Assembly: GCA_002914805.1 (NCBI GenBank)
Contig: JXTB01000020.1
Span: forward strand, 114,806 to 178,805
DNA: 64,000 nucleotides
Origin: Parasponia andersonii
Lineage: Eukaryota; Streptophyta; Magnoliopsida; Rosales; Cannabaceae
Reading direction: 5' to 3'
Shown: piece by piece, positions 45,796 to 57,027 of the stretch
Layout: every line of letters starts with the position of its first letter
Numbering within the stretch: position 1 is the stretch's first letter
Position numbers and translations under genes: made by a program
Notes under the pieces: model-generated
Seen by the model: only the letters and a program-made list of their open reading frames with translations
Told to the model about the DNA's origin: nothing
The model's database searches: none

Positions 45796-47995
45796 TGTAA
45801 AAACCCGGATTTTGGGAGGGTAATTTGGATATTTTATCAATTTTTCGGACATAATATTGGGGGTATTAATTTGCAAAAGTTTTGTAACAAAGGACTAAAT
45901 TACAATTTTTGGGGGACTGATTTGAAAGAGATTTAAAACTTTGGAAATTTATGTGCAAATTTTGAAAATTGCACAACCCACACAAAACAGGCCACGTGGC
46001 CTGTTCACCCTCATTTCTCTTCTCTCTCTTCTCCCCCCTGACTCTCTCTCTCTCTCCTGCGCATGCTCGGCCGAGAACCGAGGAAGCGCCGCCACCGCTT
46101 CTCACTGTAGCCTAGCCACGGGAATCATCAGCGGACATCGCCAGCACTGTGCCGAGCTCACTGCCAACCTCTAGAAACCCACGAAGAAGACCACCGGAGC
46201 CGGAGAAGACAAAGTCGCCACTTCAGATTTTTGGCCGCCGGTGACGATTCCAGCCGCCATTCGACCTCCAACTAGTCCCGTTGGATTCGTCTTATCGTAA
46301 GGATCATCAAGGTATATATATCTCAACCCCATTTTGTCCGGATTGAAAGTTGTCATTTTTGGATATTTTGAGTTTAGGTTTGACTTTTTGATCAGGCCGT
46401 TGGATTGTGTTTTTGTTGTTATTTTTGGATTATACTCAGAAAATGGAGAATTCTGATATTATATTGCCTTTGTTTGGTGACCGGTATGGAAATCGAGATC
46501 TGACGTTCGAGATTTGCCTCGATTTGTGTGCCACCGGTCTAGTATGGGCCCGGACCTGAATTGGAAAAGTTATATGTCTAACCTAACTATTTTGGGTGCT
46601 AGGAATTCAGTGAAGAAGTCTGTTTGTGGAATTTAAGCTCCAGTGAGAAGTTGGTTTTTCACAAGAGAACGATCGAGAGCTTGGAATTAGTTCCTGACCC
46701 TCTGAGCGATCGTTAACGACACCTTGAGGATTTGATAGCGTGGTATCGCTACTCGAGCGAGGTAGGGATTCAATTACCTCTGTTTTAAATCATTTTCGAA
46801 TAAAACTTACTTTCTACAACATATGAAAACAAATGTGATTTCTAGACTATTTAAATATCTGTGGTGGAAATTAGTTGTATGAGATATATACTATATTGCT
46901 TTGAGAATTTTCTGAGTGCAAGTTATTTTGGGTATATTAAAAATAGGGCCACTATGTTGCCCATTTTTCTATAAAAACCTAGTATGTTGATTTTACCTAA
47001 AAACCAGAGCATGATTATTTTCACACTTCAGTTCTGTATTGCACGTGTCATAGGATCATATGTGAGCACTGTGTTAGCATCGTGGGTTTACAGAGTAGCA
47101 TTGTGTGCCCCACCATCAGTGTAGAGTCCGTAAACCCACGCAGGGTTTTGTTACTTCTGATTACCTCCCTATTTGGCAAGCGTAGGCAATTCGGTTGCCC
47201 CTCCAAGTTTGGTAGGCGACAAATGGGTGTTCTCTTCGGGTATCGGCTTAGGTATTAGGCAGGCTGTTAGGCATACTTAGTGCCATCATCCTGGATTTCC
47301 ACAGATGAGAGGATGAGAGCTCATGGGTATGGGTTGATTTATGTCATGTGCATATGGATTGAATGGTTTTGATTACACTGCTTTTATATATATATATGGA
47401 TTTCTAGTTTGGATTATATATATGTGTATATATATATATATGTGTGTATGTTTCGGAGTAAACTAACCATGTAGGAATTCTCCATCACTAAAATTTTTTC
47501 GACCGGGTAATTATTTTTCCTATTGGGCATTTTATGCTCACCCCCTACCTTCTTTCTCAGGTTGTGTCCAGTACGATCTCGGTAATCAAGAGGAGTAAGA
47601 GGTCATCTTGATTGTAGTTCGTTATCTTGATAATACTAGAAGCTTATTGTAGTGGTGTTTGGATTGTTTGGGTTTTTTGTTATCATTGAACCAAGATCAC
47701 TACTTTCTATTTTGTCTGTGAACCTACGTATGTCATTCTGGGATTTGAGTTTCGTTGTGGATGATGATGTTGCTTGGAACTATATTTGATTTCGCGTTTT
47801 TAAATAATTATTCGATCTATGTTTAATGGTGTAACGAATTGTGGGAGTGGTTCACGGGATGAAATTCCAATTATTTTATTTAAATGGACCGTTTTTATAA
47901 AAACTAAAACTTTTGACACTTTCAAATAAATTAAGGAATTTCCCATCTTTGTGAAATTCTTTTTCTGCCACTGGCCCGGGTTTTGGGTCGTGACA
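45796..47995 (+). mobile_element. Solo LTR, 2.2 kb family, copy 2
   Basis: TGTAAAAACCCGG to GGGTCGTGACA, flanked by TTGCA (45791-45795) and CTGCA (47996-48000), a target duplication with one change. It splits the copia reverse transcriptase between MDINIA and AFLNG. It aligns end to end with 8495-10709. No internal region of this family is in the window. Strand is arbitrary. A frame at 45941-46174 lies in the CT-rich part and is not a gene. Confidence 0.93.
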
Positions 47996-48000
47996 CTGCA

Positions 48001-48960
48001 TTTCTCAATGGAAACACTGATGAGAGGATTTATATGATAAACTAGAAAACTTTGTATCTAGAATTTCAAAGTCTATGGTCTACAAACTTAGGAAGTCCAT
48101 CTATGGTATCAAGTAGGCTTCTTGTCAATAGTATCACAAATTTCATGAGAAGATCATCTCATTTGGTTTTAAGGTGAATCCTATTGATGAATATGCATAT
48201 CATAGTTTAATGTGAGTAAATTTATTTTCCTAGTACTTTAAGTTGATGATATACTACTTGTAATTAGTGATATAAGCTTACTACACGATGCCAAGAGACT
48301 TGTTGCGAAGAATTTTGTGATAAAAGATCTTTGAGTTACCTCTTTTATATTAGGTATTTAGATAGATCAAGACCGCAGTCGGGGTATCCTTGTGTTGTCA
48401 CAAAAGAGCTATATTGAAAGGATGTTTAATAGATTTATTATGGATAAGTATGCATAAATGGATACTCTAGTGTTAAGAGAGATAAATTTAACCTTAATTA
48501 AAGCCCCAAGAATGATATTGATAAAGTAGCTATGCAACAGTTTCCATACACTTCGGATGTAGAGAGTCTGATGTAAGCTCAGGTATGTACACGTTTGGAT
48601 CTTGCATTTATAGTTAGTATGTTGGGCAGAAATATGAATAATCCTAGAGTGGATCATTGGAAGGTAACAAAGTCGGTTATAAGGTACTTATAATAGAGAT
48701 CAGATATTTTGGAGATCATTGGGTATTTTGACTCAGATATTACAGAATGCCAAGACAACAAAATATCCACACCGGGCTATGTCTATTCTTTAGCTTGAGA
48801 AACTATTTCTTGGAAAAATGCCAAGTAGACACACGTAACTATTTTAATTATAGAGGTGGAATTCATAGCTTGTTATAAAATATCTAATCCTAGGACATGG
48901 CTACAAAAGTTTGTCACCAGACTGCATGTAGTAAATTGCATTGTATGTATTGGTTATAAT
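48001..48960 (+). pseudogene. Ty1/copia reverse transcriptase C-terminus and RNase H, truncated
   Basis: AFLNGNTDERIYM continues the motif broken by the LTR. Near 48240 the catalytic Y-V-D-D reads stop-VDDILL. Further on come PYTSDVESLM, RLDLAFIVSMLGRNMNNP and, near 48730, YFDSDITECQDNK of RNase H, then FVTRLHVVNCI before similarity ends near 48960. The final RNase H part and 3' LTR are missing. Confidence 0.82.
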
Positions 48961-49905
48961 TTATGAAAAATAAGACAAAATTAATGATGAATGGAAGCAT
49001 GGAAAACAAAAACTTTTTTGGATTATAGTTTATCATAAAAATATTTTAGCTTCGTAGTTATGATCTAAATACATACAATAATTGTATATCTCAACCACAG
49101 AGTCTTCCTTGCTATACACTAAACTTGTAACTATAGAGGTGTGAGGGTACCTTCATTTTAATCAACTTTAATTGAGAATCCAAGAACTCCAATAGCCTCT
49201 AATGGTAGCTCGAAAAATTTATCCTTCTCATTTTTCTCTTTTTTTTCTATACAGTCGTCAAAACTAATGTTTGAGTCAAGACGGGAATTTTGGCCAGCCC
49301 TAGAGGTCAAGGTTTGGCCAAAAAACAATAGTAATTTAGCAATGAAATAGGTCCTAATAGCCTACCTCTCAATTCGATCTTTTTCTCCTTTTTTGTGTAT
49401 TTTTATATTAAACTATTCGAGCCTATCTCATATAGCCCAAGATATTGGTAAAGTTTGGGGATCCAAATGGACCCATTGAATTCAAGCTCCAATAGATAAT
49501 GACACAGCTACAATTACTCCTAGGACAAGTGGGTTTGTACTATTAGTTATGCACTTATTTGACAAAAGATCTAAACCGCACTATTGAATTAAATAAATAT
49601 CACAAGATATTTTATAATTAAAATTATGTCCATTAGTTAATTAATATTTGAATGTCCCATATAAATACCGATAATTGGAGCTAGGTAAAATCATCCTTTT
49701 GCTCCTCTAATTATGTCTTTCAACTCCTTGATATAAGATTATATCTAATAGATGACTAAACTTATAAAAAGTCTTCAATTAATAAAATATCTAATTTTAT
49801 TAAGTACTTAGCTAAGGTTTAAATCATTTAAACTCTTATAACTCCTGAAAGCAGTAGTCACTTCTATATATAATAGAGTCTTAGATTTTATATCCTAATG
49901 AGTTT
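48961..49905. other. No gene; possible diverged LTR relic
   Basis: AT-rich. Phrases such as 'GATCCAAATGGACCCATTGA', 'AATTCAAGCTCC' and 'CTCCTGAAAGCAGTAGTCA' weakly resemble the LTR family at 3620-5519 (same order, much diverged). I see no frame, boundary or target duplication to support a firm call. Confidence 0.3.
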
Positions 49906-50020
49906 GGTTTTAGTATCGTGGTTCTCAAGCTTGACTGAGTATAGAAAATGATCGCTCATAAATCCAAAATGGTTTAATTTCAAAGGAAAAATTTATCTTC
50001 GGTACAAATTTGTAGAGAAC

Positions 50021-50401
50021 CTAGTATTGTGATAGTGATTCTAATGACAAATAAGACTCAGTTAGTGGTATACTTATGTAGACCAATGATTCAACCAAAT
50101 CATTGATCTCTTGGACTTCCTTATCCATCAGCATGTCTTGTAGCTCTTCTTCTTCTTTAAGTTCTCTTGATGACTTTTCAAAATAAAAAAATTCACAATC
50201 CAACTTTGCCAAAACTTCTATCATCTGATAAGCTACATCTTTAGGTTTCTTTTCACAAGTTAGGAAGCCATATCTGTCTTTAACCCAACTCTTATTTATA
50301 GGATTCAAACATTCCATAAACACTTAGTGTTGAAACTACTTGGGCATTTTGTAGTCAAATTCTCTATTAAGCCTCTTCTTGAATCTTTCCCAAGCCATGT
50401 G
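50021..50401 (-). pseudogene. Conserved ORF near the Athila-like 5' end, second copy
   Basis: Minus-strand reading starts HMAWERFKKRLNREFDYKMP, meets stops, then from 50323 runs open for 100 codons through SWVKDRYGFLTCEKKPKD, YQMIEVLAKLDCEFFYFEKS and an acidic stretch. It shares about half its residues with 12430-12787, including a TAA at the same place before V-F. No family is recognised. Its position just after the primer site suggests a gag-like or leader protein of the element. Confidence 0.6.
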
Positions 50402-50572
50402 TTGAGGTTGCAAGCCATGTTGGGAAAATGTTGTGAGATCTTAATAAAATCTTGTTTTAGCTAGCATAATGAACATCACAAAACAAAAACAAAATAAGTC
50501 TAAAAGAAAAGTCTGAAGTAAAATTAGAATTGATTAGTATTAATATTAACAAAGAAATAGTATTTCAATTCT

Positions 50573-50592
50573 AGGCGACAATGCCAAAAACT
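50573..50592 (-). other. Athila-type primer-binding site
   Basis: Minus strand reads AGTTTTTGGCATTGTCGCCT after the LTR end CCTACAACA, close to TTTTTGGCGCCGTTGCC. Confidence 0.65.
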
Positions 50593-51273
50593 TGTTGTAG
50601 GGTTATTAAACACTGCAAAATTGTAAGTGTACAATGCTAGAAACAAGTACAAAAATGATGAGATATGTATCGTCCCACAGAGATTGCTACTACCTCTATA
50701 CTAACTACTAAAATTTTAATGACTCTAAGATTATTTAAGCAAGCAATATTCAAGATAAATAAATGAGCAAATGAATTAAACTAATAACTAGACGAAGCAA
50801 GTGATATATGTTCAAATTGCTGGCTACCTAACTCCTCCTATTATTGCATTTACCTCTCTTTCCCCCTAAATAATTTAACCAAATTATTATTAACTGAATG
50901 TATTAATGTATTTATAAGCTTTTTTGATTATCATGTAAGTATTTCCACTCAACCTAACCCACTATATTCCTGTGAGAATCACAATAGAATGAAATCAGTA
51001 AGAGCAAACAATCTTAGTAGTTACACGTACAAATTTGGTATATTCTTATCCTAATTAAATATATGTCTCTCTATCTAAGGCTTAATAAACAACTTAGTTT
51101 CGACTCTATCATATATTTCTAAAAGTCACACTAGATATTGGCCAAGTAACTAGTAGCATTATGCATAAGATAGAGAAATCAACAACTTAGACAATTAGAT
51201 GTTGAAATAGAAGATAAACAAATAAAATATTTCAAAGTTAATTTATATAGCAATTCTAGACAAGAGAGATTTA
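50593..51273 (-). repeat. Athila-like LTR (family 1), left part
   Basis: Begins TGTTGTAGGG. Contains the TATCGTCCCACAGAGATTGC stretch typical of Athila-like LTRs. It ends at the chromovirus insertion. Confidence 0.7.
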
Positions 51274-51926
51274 TGTTACACCCTGCTCATTTGGTTCCCC
51301 AAAATCCAAATATTATTGCTCATGACTCTAAGGTCCTCTATATATACTGCTCACCCAAAAGGATTGAGGAAGGCCATAGAACATGGTGGATACTTCTAGA
51401 ATGATCAAGAGAGGTCTTAGTCATGCTAGAAGACTCTAGATGGTGCTACTAAGTCCTAGAAGACTCTAAATAAGGCCAGATGGTACTAGATGGGTTGAAC
51501 GGTCCTAAAAACTTCTAGAATAATTTGGAAGAGCCAAGATGGTGGGTGAACTTCTCAGAAGGATCTAGGCCATGCTTGTTCTAGATTTCTCTATGTAAAT
51601 ATCTTTGTAGATATTATTACTTTATTTGAAAATATTCTAGAACCTTTGTAAGATCATGCCACTTGGCACGATCATAACCCTTGGTTAGTTTAGGCTTTGC
51701 CTATATAAAGACCTCTTGGGTTCATTTGGATACAAGTCCCATTTGTGAGAGTTGTAAGCATTCTAAAAGTAATACAAAGCATTCTTTCATTCAAACACAC
51801 TTATCATTTGCCACTTTGTCTCACAGCTTACTCTAAGTCCCTTTCTTGAGTGTTGGTAGGTTGACTTAGTCGATAGACTATGCTAAGTGCTCTACGATTG
51901 TCTAGTTTGAGGCTAGGGTCATGACA
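51274..51926 (+). repeat. 5' LTR of the chromovirus
   Basis: TGTTACACCCTGC to GGGTCATGACA. A TATATAAAG-like box occurs near 51699 ahead of the probable transcript start. Confidence 0.9.
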
Positions 51927-51929
51927 GCA

Positions 51930-51941
51930 TGGTATCAGAGC
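51930..51941 (+). other. Primer-binding site of the chromovirus
   Basis: TGGTATCAGAGC, an exact Met-tRNA-type site, three bases after the LTR. Confidence 0.9.
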
Positions 51942-51980
51942 TTTGGTTGCTCGTTATATATTGATGGTTCCATTGTCTAA

Positions 51981-53143
51981 ATGAAGACCATGGCTACAAC
52001 TCCTGACCCCATCGAAGTTCGTGCTTTGAAACGTGGGTGTGATGAAGGGAAGAAGGGTGCTACCTATGACAAGTCGAGGGATGTGGTGACTAGCTTAGAG
52101 ACTAGAGTGTCCCAACTAGAATCTAAGTTGGGCACGTTGGGCGAGCGAGTAAATGATCTAGATAGTCATTGCGACAGTTTGGAGACCAAGGATGCGGAGA
52201 TCTATAGCGGCATCAAAGATGGGCTTGGTGGGCTAGAGGCCGACTTAAGATGTGAGATCGAGTCCGTTCATTCAGAGATTGCCAAGGTACGAGATCTCTT
52301 CCAAAGAGAACTCACTAATGTTTTACTTAGAGTAGATGAAATGGGTGGTGATTATGCTTTGTGCAAGCGAGCAGTGGCCACGAGAGTGACCACCACAACA
52401 TCTATTAAGGCAAGAAAGGTCGAGGTGCCTAAAAGACCTTCAATGGTACTCGCAATGCTAGGGAAGTTGAGAACTTCCTATGGGGACTCGAGCAATACTT
52501 CGAGGCCACCGGTACGATAGACGATGCCAGTAAAATTCGCAATGTTGTCTTGTATCTAATCGATACCACCATGCTATAGTAGAGGTGGAGACACAAAGAG
52601 ATGCAATTAGGGGTGTGCAGTATAGCCATCTTTGATGATTTCAAGAGAGAGCTAAAGAGGCAATTCTTTCCCGAGAATGTCGAAGAGGAAGTAAGAGGTC
52701 GTCTTCGCTGCCTCAAATAATCTGGCAGTGTTAGAGACTACGTGAAAGAGTTTACCAAACTCTTGCTCGAAGTCCCTGACACTTCAGATAAAGATGCCCT
52801 ATTCTTGTTCGTGGATGATCTTCAGAACTGGGCTAAGTTAGAGCTCAAGCGCCATGGTGTCCAGGACTTGGCTGATGCTATTGCGGTAGCCGAGAGCCTT
52901 GTTGATTACTCTACCAATAAGGACCCTTCTAAGGCCAAAGACAAGAAGGGTGGTAGAGCAAAGAGTGGGGGAGAGCAAAGAAAAGGAAGAAAATGGAACA
53001 AAGATAGTTCCTCCTACAAGCATAAAAACAAGGGCAAGGAAAAGGAAGATCGTGACTTCTCCAAGCCAAGAGTCAAATGCTTTCTTTATGATGGGCCATA
53101 TGGGCACGCGAGTGTCCCAAGAAGAAAGCTCTTAATGCCTTAA
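51981..53143 (+). pseudogene. Chromovirus gag
   Basis: The ATG at 51981 opens a 179-codon frame with a coiled-coil N-terminus (SLETRVSQLESKLGTLGERV). A frameshift near 52450 is needed to continue into the capsid part ENFLWGLEQYFEATGTID, then after a stop KRQFFPENVEEEVRGRL and a frame from 52742 (YVKEFTKLLLEVPD). A Lys/Gly-rich basic stretch precedes a zinc knuckle near 53077 that reads CFLYDGPYGH; the second Cys is Tyr and the last Cys is lost to a frameshift. Confidence 0.85.
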
Positions 53144-53530
53144 TTTCCTCCGAGTCAAGCCGAGAAGGAGGTGATAGAGAAGATGGTGGTGCATGTGTTG
53201 GTTCCTTGTAACTCCTTAATGCCTTGCAATCGGCCCCTAAGTTACAAGCTAAGGGCCTACTTTTTGTGAATGCAATAATCAATGGCAAAGCCACTAAAGC
53301 CTTGGTCGACATGGGTGCATCCCACAACTTCGTCTCTGTCGAGGAAGCTAGGTGCTTGGGCTTGACAGTGTCCAATGGAAGAGGCTCTCTCAAGGCCGTA
53401 AACTCAGTAGCACACCCCATCCATGGGGTTGCTCATTGTTTTAAGGCTAGCTTAGGTGCATGGGCTAGCCAACTTGACTTATTAGTGGTACCAATGGATA
53501 ATTTTACGATAGTGCTTGGTTTGGAGTTCC
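53144..53530 (+). pseudogene. Chromovirus aspartic protease
   Basis: GLLFVNAIINGKATKALVDM is followed by GASHNFVS, the protease active site with D-M-G in place of D-T/S-G. The second half LDLLVVPMDNFTIVLGLEFL is well preserved. It lies in one long frame (53224-53988) that continues into the reverse transcriptase. Confidence 0.82.
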
Positions 53531-54660
53531 TTGATGCAGTGTGGGCATTCCCTGTTCCTTTTGCCAACTCTATGTGCATCATGGATGGTGAAAAGACTTG
53601 TGTGGTACCAAAGGAGCTGTCCACGAAAGCAAAAAATAAAGTACTCTCTGTAATTCAATTTAAAAAGGGCTTAAGAAGGGAGGAGGAGAGTTACTTGACC
53701 ATCTTAAAGAAGCACGATGATGAAGAGTTGAAACCTCAAGGTAACCTACCCATAGAGGTGCAAACTATCTTGGATGAATTCCAAGATGTGATGCATGATG
53801 TCCTGCCCAAGAAATTTCCACCTAGGAGCGTGGTAGATCATGAAATCGAGCTTGAGCCAGGCACGAGGCCACTTGCGATGAGTCTCTATCGAATAGCCCT
53901 TCCAGAATTAGTGGAACTCCAGAAACAACTAAAAGATTTGCTTGATGCGGGTTTCATCAGGCCCTCTAAAGCTCCTTTGGTGCCCTAGTATTGTTTCAGA
54001 AGAAGAAAGATGGCTCACTAAGGATGTGCATTAATTATTGGGCTCTTAACAAGGTGACGGAGAAGAACAAGTACCCCATTCCGCTTATTTCCGACTTGTT
54101 TGATCAACTTGGGAAGGTTAGATAATTCTCAAAGCTTGATCTATGCTCGAGATACTACCAAGTGCGCATAGCAGAGGGAGATGAGCCCAAGACTACGTGC
54201 GTAACAAGATATGGTACTTATGAGTTCTTAGTCATGTCATTTGGTCTTACCAATGCACTTGCTACATTTTGTACCCTCATGAATAAGTTATTCCATCCCT
54301 TCCTTGATCAGTTCGTGGTAGTCTATCTTGATGATATAGTCATCTATAGCAAGACCATGGAAGAGCACCTAAAACATTTGGGAAAGGTATTCGAGGTCTT
54401 GAGAGAAAACCAACTATTTATCAAGAAGGAGAAATTCTCCTTCGCCCAAGAGGAAGTAATGCTCCTAGGGCATAAGATAAAGGATGGGAAACTTATGATG
54501 GATGAAGCCAAGATACAAGCCATCTAAGAGTGGAAACCTCCTACTAAGGTGCCAGAGTTAAGATCCTTCCTCGAACTTGAGAACTATTATAAGCGGTTCA
54601 TCAAGTCCTACTCAGCAAGAGCAGTGCCACTCACTAACTTGCTCAAGAAGAATAAGTCTT
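53531..54660 (+). pseudogene. Chromovirus reverse transcriptase
   Basis: DHEIELEPGTRPLAMSLYRI and [13 protein letters not shown] open the domain. A frameshift at about 53985 shifts to [20 protein letters not shown]. The catalytic core VVYLDDIVIYSKTMEEHL at 54318 is intact, with MSFGLTNALATF before it. Stops occur near 54122 and 54525. Confidence 0.9.
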
Positions 54661-55285
54661 GGAAGTAGACACCTGAGTGTCAAGTCTCATTCAAAGACTT
54701 GAAGAAAGCAGTAAGCGAAGAGTCGATTCTCAGTTTGCCTGACCACTCTAAAGCACATGAGCTTCACACGGATGCCTCTGACTTTACTATTGGCAGAGTA
54801 CTAATGCAAGAAAGGCATCCAATTACTTATGAAAGCCATAAGCTCAATGATACCGAGAGGCACGATACGGTATGAGAAAAAGAGATGACTGCTCTCATCC
54901 ATTGCCTAAGAGTATGGCGGCACTACTTGTTGGATACTCATTTTATGATCATGACTGACAACATAGCCACAAGCTACTTTCAAACTCAGAAAAAGTTGAG
55001 TCCCAAGCAAGGTCGGTGGCAAGACTTCCTGGCAGAATTCGATTACAGGCTTGAATATAAGCCTGGGAAGGCCAATGTGGTGGCAGATGCCCTAAGCAGA
55101 AAGGCAGACTTGGCCACCTTAAGTAGGCCCGATAGTACCTTAATAGAGAAAATCAAGGACGGACTAGAACACGATATTCTTGCAAAGAGACTGCTGCCCC
55201 TAGTGATGGAAGGAAAGATGAGATGTATTTGGCTGAGCAATAGACTTTTCTATGCCAAAGGCACTCGACTCTATGTGTCTAAGTA
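54661..55285 (+). pseudogene. Chromovirus RNase H
   Basis: LHTDASDFTIGRVLMQ (first catalytic Asp), EKEMTALIHCLRVWRHYLLD (Glu) and MTDNIATSYF (second Asp), then KPGKANVVADALSRKADLAT. The wording is chromoviral. Stops lie at 54667 and 54875. Confidence 0.87.
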
Positions 55286-56160
55286 GGGAAACTTAATAAA
55301 AGAGCTTATCAAAGAGTGCCACGATTCCTTATGGGTTGGTCACCCAGGTCAGAAATGAAGTCTTGCTTTATACCTGCTTCACCTGATTGTCTCGCCGATG
55401 AGACCGCGTGGCTCTTTATGAAGTATGTCATGAAGCTTTAAAGAGTCCCATCAAATATCGTAAGTGATCATGATCCCTGATTCACTGGAAGGTTTTGGAC
55501 AGAATTGTTTAAGTTGATGGGTTCAGGCTTGAACTTTTCTACTAGCTTTCACCCCCAAAGCGATGGCCAGACGGAAAGGGTGAATGCCTTGCTGGAGCTA
55601 TATTTGAGACACTTTGTGAGTACCAACCAAAAAGATTGGGCAAAATTACTTGATGTAGCCCAATTCTTCTTTAACCTCTAGAGGAGGGAGTCTACAGGCA
55701 AGAGTCCCTTCGAGATAGTCGTAGGTCAACAACTTATGACCACACATGCCTTAGTGACAAGTTACAGTGGAAAGAGTCATACAGTATTCAAGTTTGCTAA
55801 GGCATGGAATGAACAAGCGGAGTTGGCGAGGGCCTCCTTGAAAAAAGCTTCTAAAAGAATGAAGAAATGGGTCGACAAAAAGAGGAGGTATGTTGAGTAT
55901 CAAGAGGGGGATTTAGTCCTTATCAAGCTATTGCTCCAACAATTCAAAACCTTAAGAAATGTGCATAAAGGGTTGGTGTGCAAATACAAGGGTCCATTTC
56001 CGGTACTCAAGCGTGTGGATAAGGTCTCTTATAAGCTTCAACTCCCTGCCAATTTAAAGATATTCCCTGTCTTCCATGTTAGCATGCTAAAATCCTACCA
56101 TGGGGATAAGGGAGATCCTTCAAGGGGCGAGTCTAAAAGGGCTCATACTGCAGTGGTAAC
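55286..56160 (+). pseudogene. Chromovirus integrase with internal deletion
   Basis: A stop at 55285 is followed by ELIKECHDSLWVGHPGQK, the start of the His-His-Cys-Cys finger. The next readable segment is FIPASPDCLADETAWLF (from 55369), so the Cys pair and first catalytic Asp are missing, by my estimate some 200-300 bp. The second Asp is in NIVSDHDP and the Glu in HPQSDGQTERVN. The C-terminal part (55736-56160), with KYKGPFPVLKRVDKVSYKLQ, is open. Confidence 0.87.
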
Positions 56161-56345
56161 CTCTTTTGATAAAAAAGTGGAGTATATTTTGGCTGATCAC
56201 TTAATATGCTGCCGTGGTGTTCCTAATTATCGAGAATACCTAGTAAAATAGAAGAATTTTCCCGAGACCGAGGCTAGCTGGGAGCATGAGGATGCCTTGT
56301 GGTAATTCAAAAATCATATTAAACGGTTCAAAGTCATTGGCGTGA
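56161..56345 (+). pseudogene. Chromodomain of the chromovirus integrase
   Basis: KVEYILADHLICCRGVPNY, REYLVK, then after a stop NFPETEASWEHEDALW and FKNHIKRF. It is the usual C-terminal chromodomain that binds modified histones in this lineage. Two stops interrupt it. Confidence 0.82.
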
Positions 56346-56363
56346 CGGGTACATCGCGAACTT

Positions 56364-56376
56364 GAGTGAGGGAGGG
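56364..56376 (+). other. Polypurine tract of the chromovirus
   Basis: GAGTGAGGGAGGG directly before the 3' LTR. Confidence 0.8.
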
Positions 56377-57027
56377 TGTTACGCCCCACTCATTTGGCTC
56401 TCTAAAATCCCAATGTTGTTGCTCAAGGCTCTAAGGTCCTCTATATATACTGCTCACCCAAAAGGATTGAGGAAGGCCATAGAACGTGGTAGACACTTCC
56501 AGAATAATCAAGAGAGGTCTTGATCGTACTAGAAGACTCTAGATGGCACTACAAAGTCCTAGAAGGCTAGAAACAAGGCCAGATGGTGCTTGATGGATTA
56601 GATGGTCCTAGAAGCTTCTAGAATGACTTGGAAGAGCCAAGATGGTGGGTAAACCTCTTAGAAGGATCTAGGCCATGCTTGTTCTAGATTTCTCTATATA
56701 AATATCTTTGAAGATATTATCAATTTTTTGAGAATATTCTAGACTCTTTGTAAGATCATACTACTTGGCACGATCATAATCCTTGGTTAGTTTAGGTTGT
56801 GCCTATAGAAAAGACTCGTTAGGTTCATTTGGATACAAGTCCCATTTGTGAGAGTTGTAAGTATTCTAAGAGTAATACAAAGCATTCTTTTACTCAAACT
56901 CTCTTATCATTTGCCACTTTGTCTCACAGCTTACTCTGAGTCCCTTTTTTGAGCATTCGTAGACTGACTTAGTGCAATGGAGTATACTAAGTATACGATT
57001 GTCTAGTTTGAGACTGGGGTCATGACA
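56377..57027 (+). repeat. 3' LTR of the chromovirus
   Basis: TGTTACGCCCC to GGGTCATGACA, pairs with 51274-51926 with scattered substitutions. Confidence 0.9.

Larger units (their letters stand above)
40800..48960 (+). mobile_element. Decayed Ty1/copia element interrupted by two solo LTRs; 3' LTR missing
   Basis: Plus-strand order is 5' LTR, Met primer site, leader, gag, protease, integrase, reverse transcriptase, RNase H, which is the Ty1/copia order. Insertions at 44267-45037 and 45796-47995 split integrase and reverse transcriptase. Similarity stops near 48960 inside the RNase H region and no 3' LTR follows, so the element is truncated. Integrase also has an internal deletion. Confidence 0.87.
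51274..57027 (+). mobile_element. Chromovirus (Ty3/gypsy), 5.75 kb, both LTRs present
   Basis: LTRs of 653 bp (51274-51926) and 651 bp (56377-57027) have TGTTAC/CATGACA ends. A Met-type primer site follows the first and a polypurine tract precedes the second. The flanks are ATTTA on the left and TTTA on the right, a 5-bp duplication if the right copy shares or lost one A. Gag, protease, reverse transcriptase, RNase H, part of integrase and a chromodomain lie on the plus strand. Integrase lacks a middle portion and many stops exist. It is inserted in an Athila-like LTR. Confidence 0.93.
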
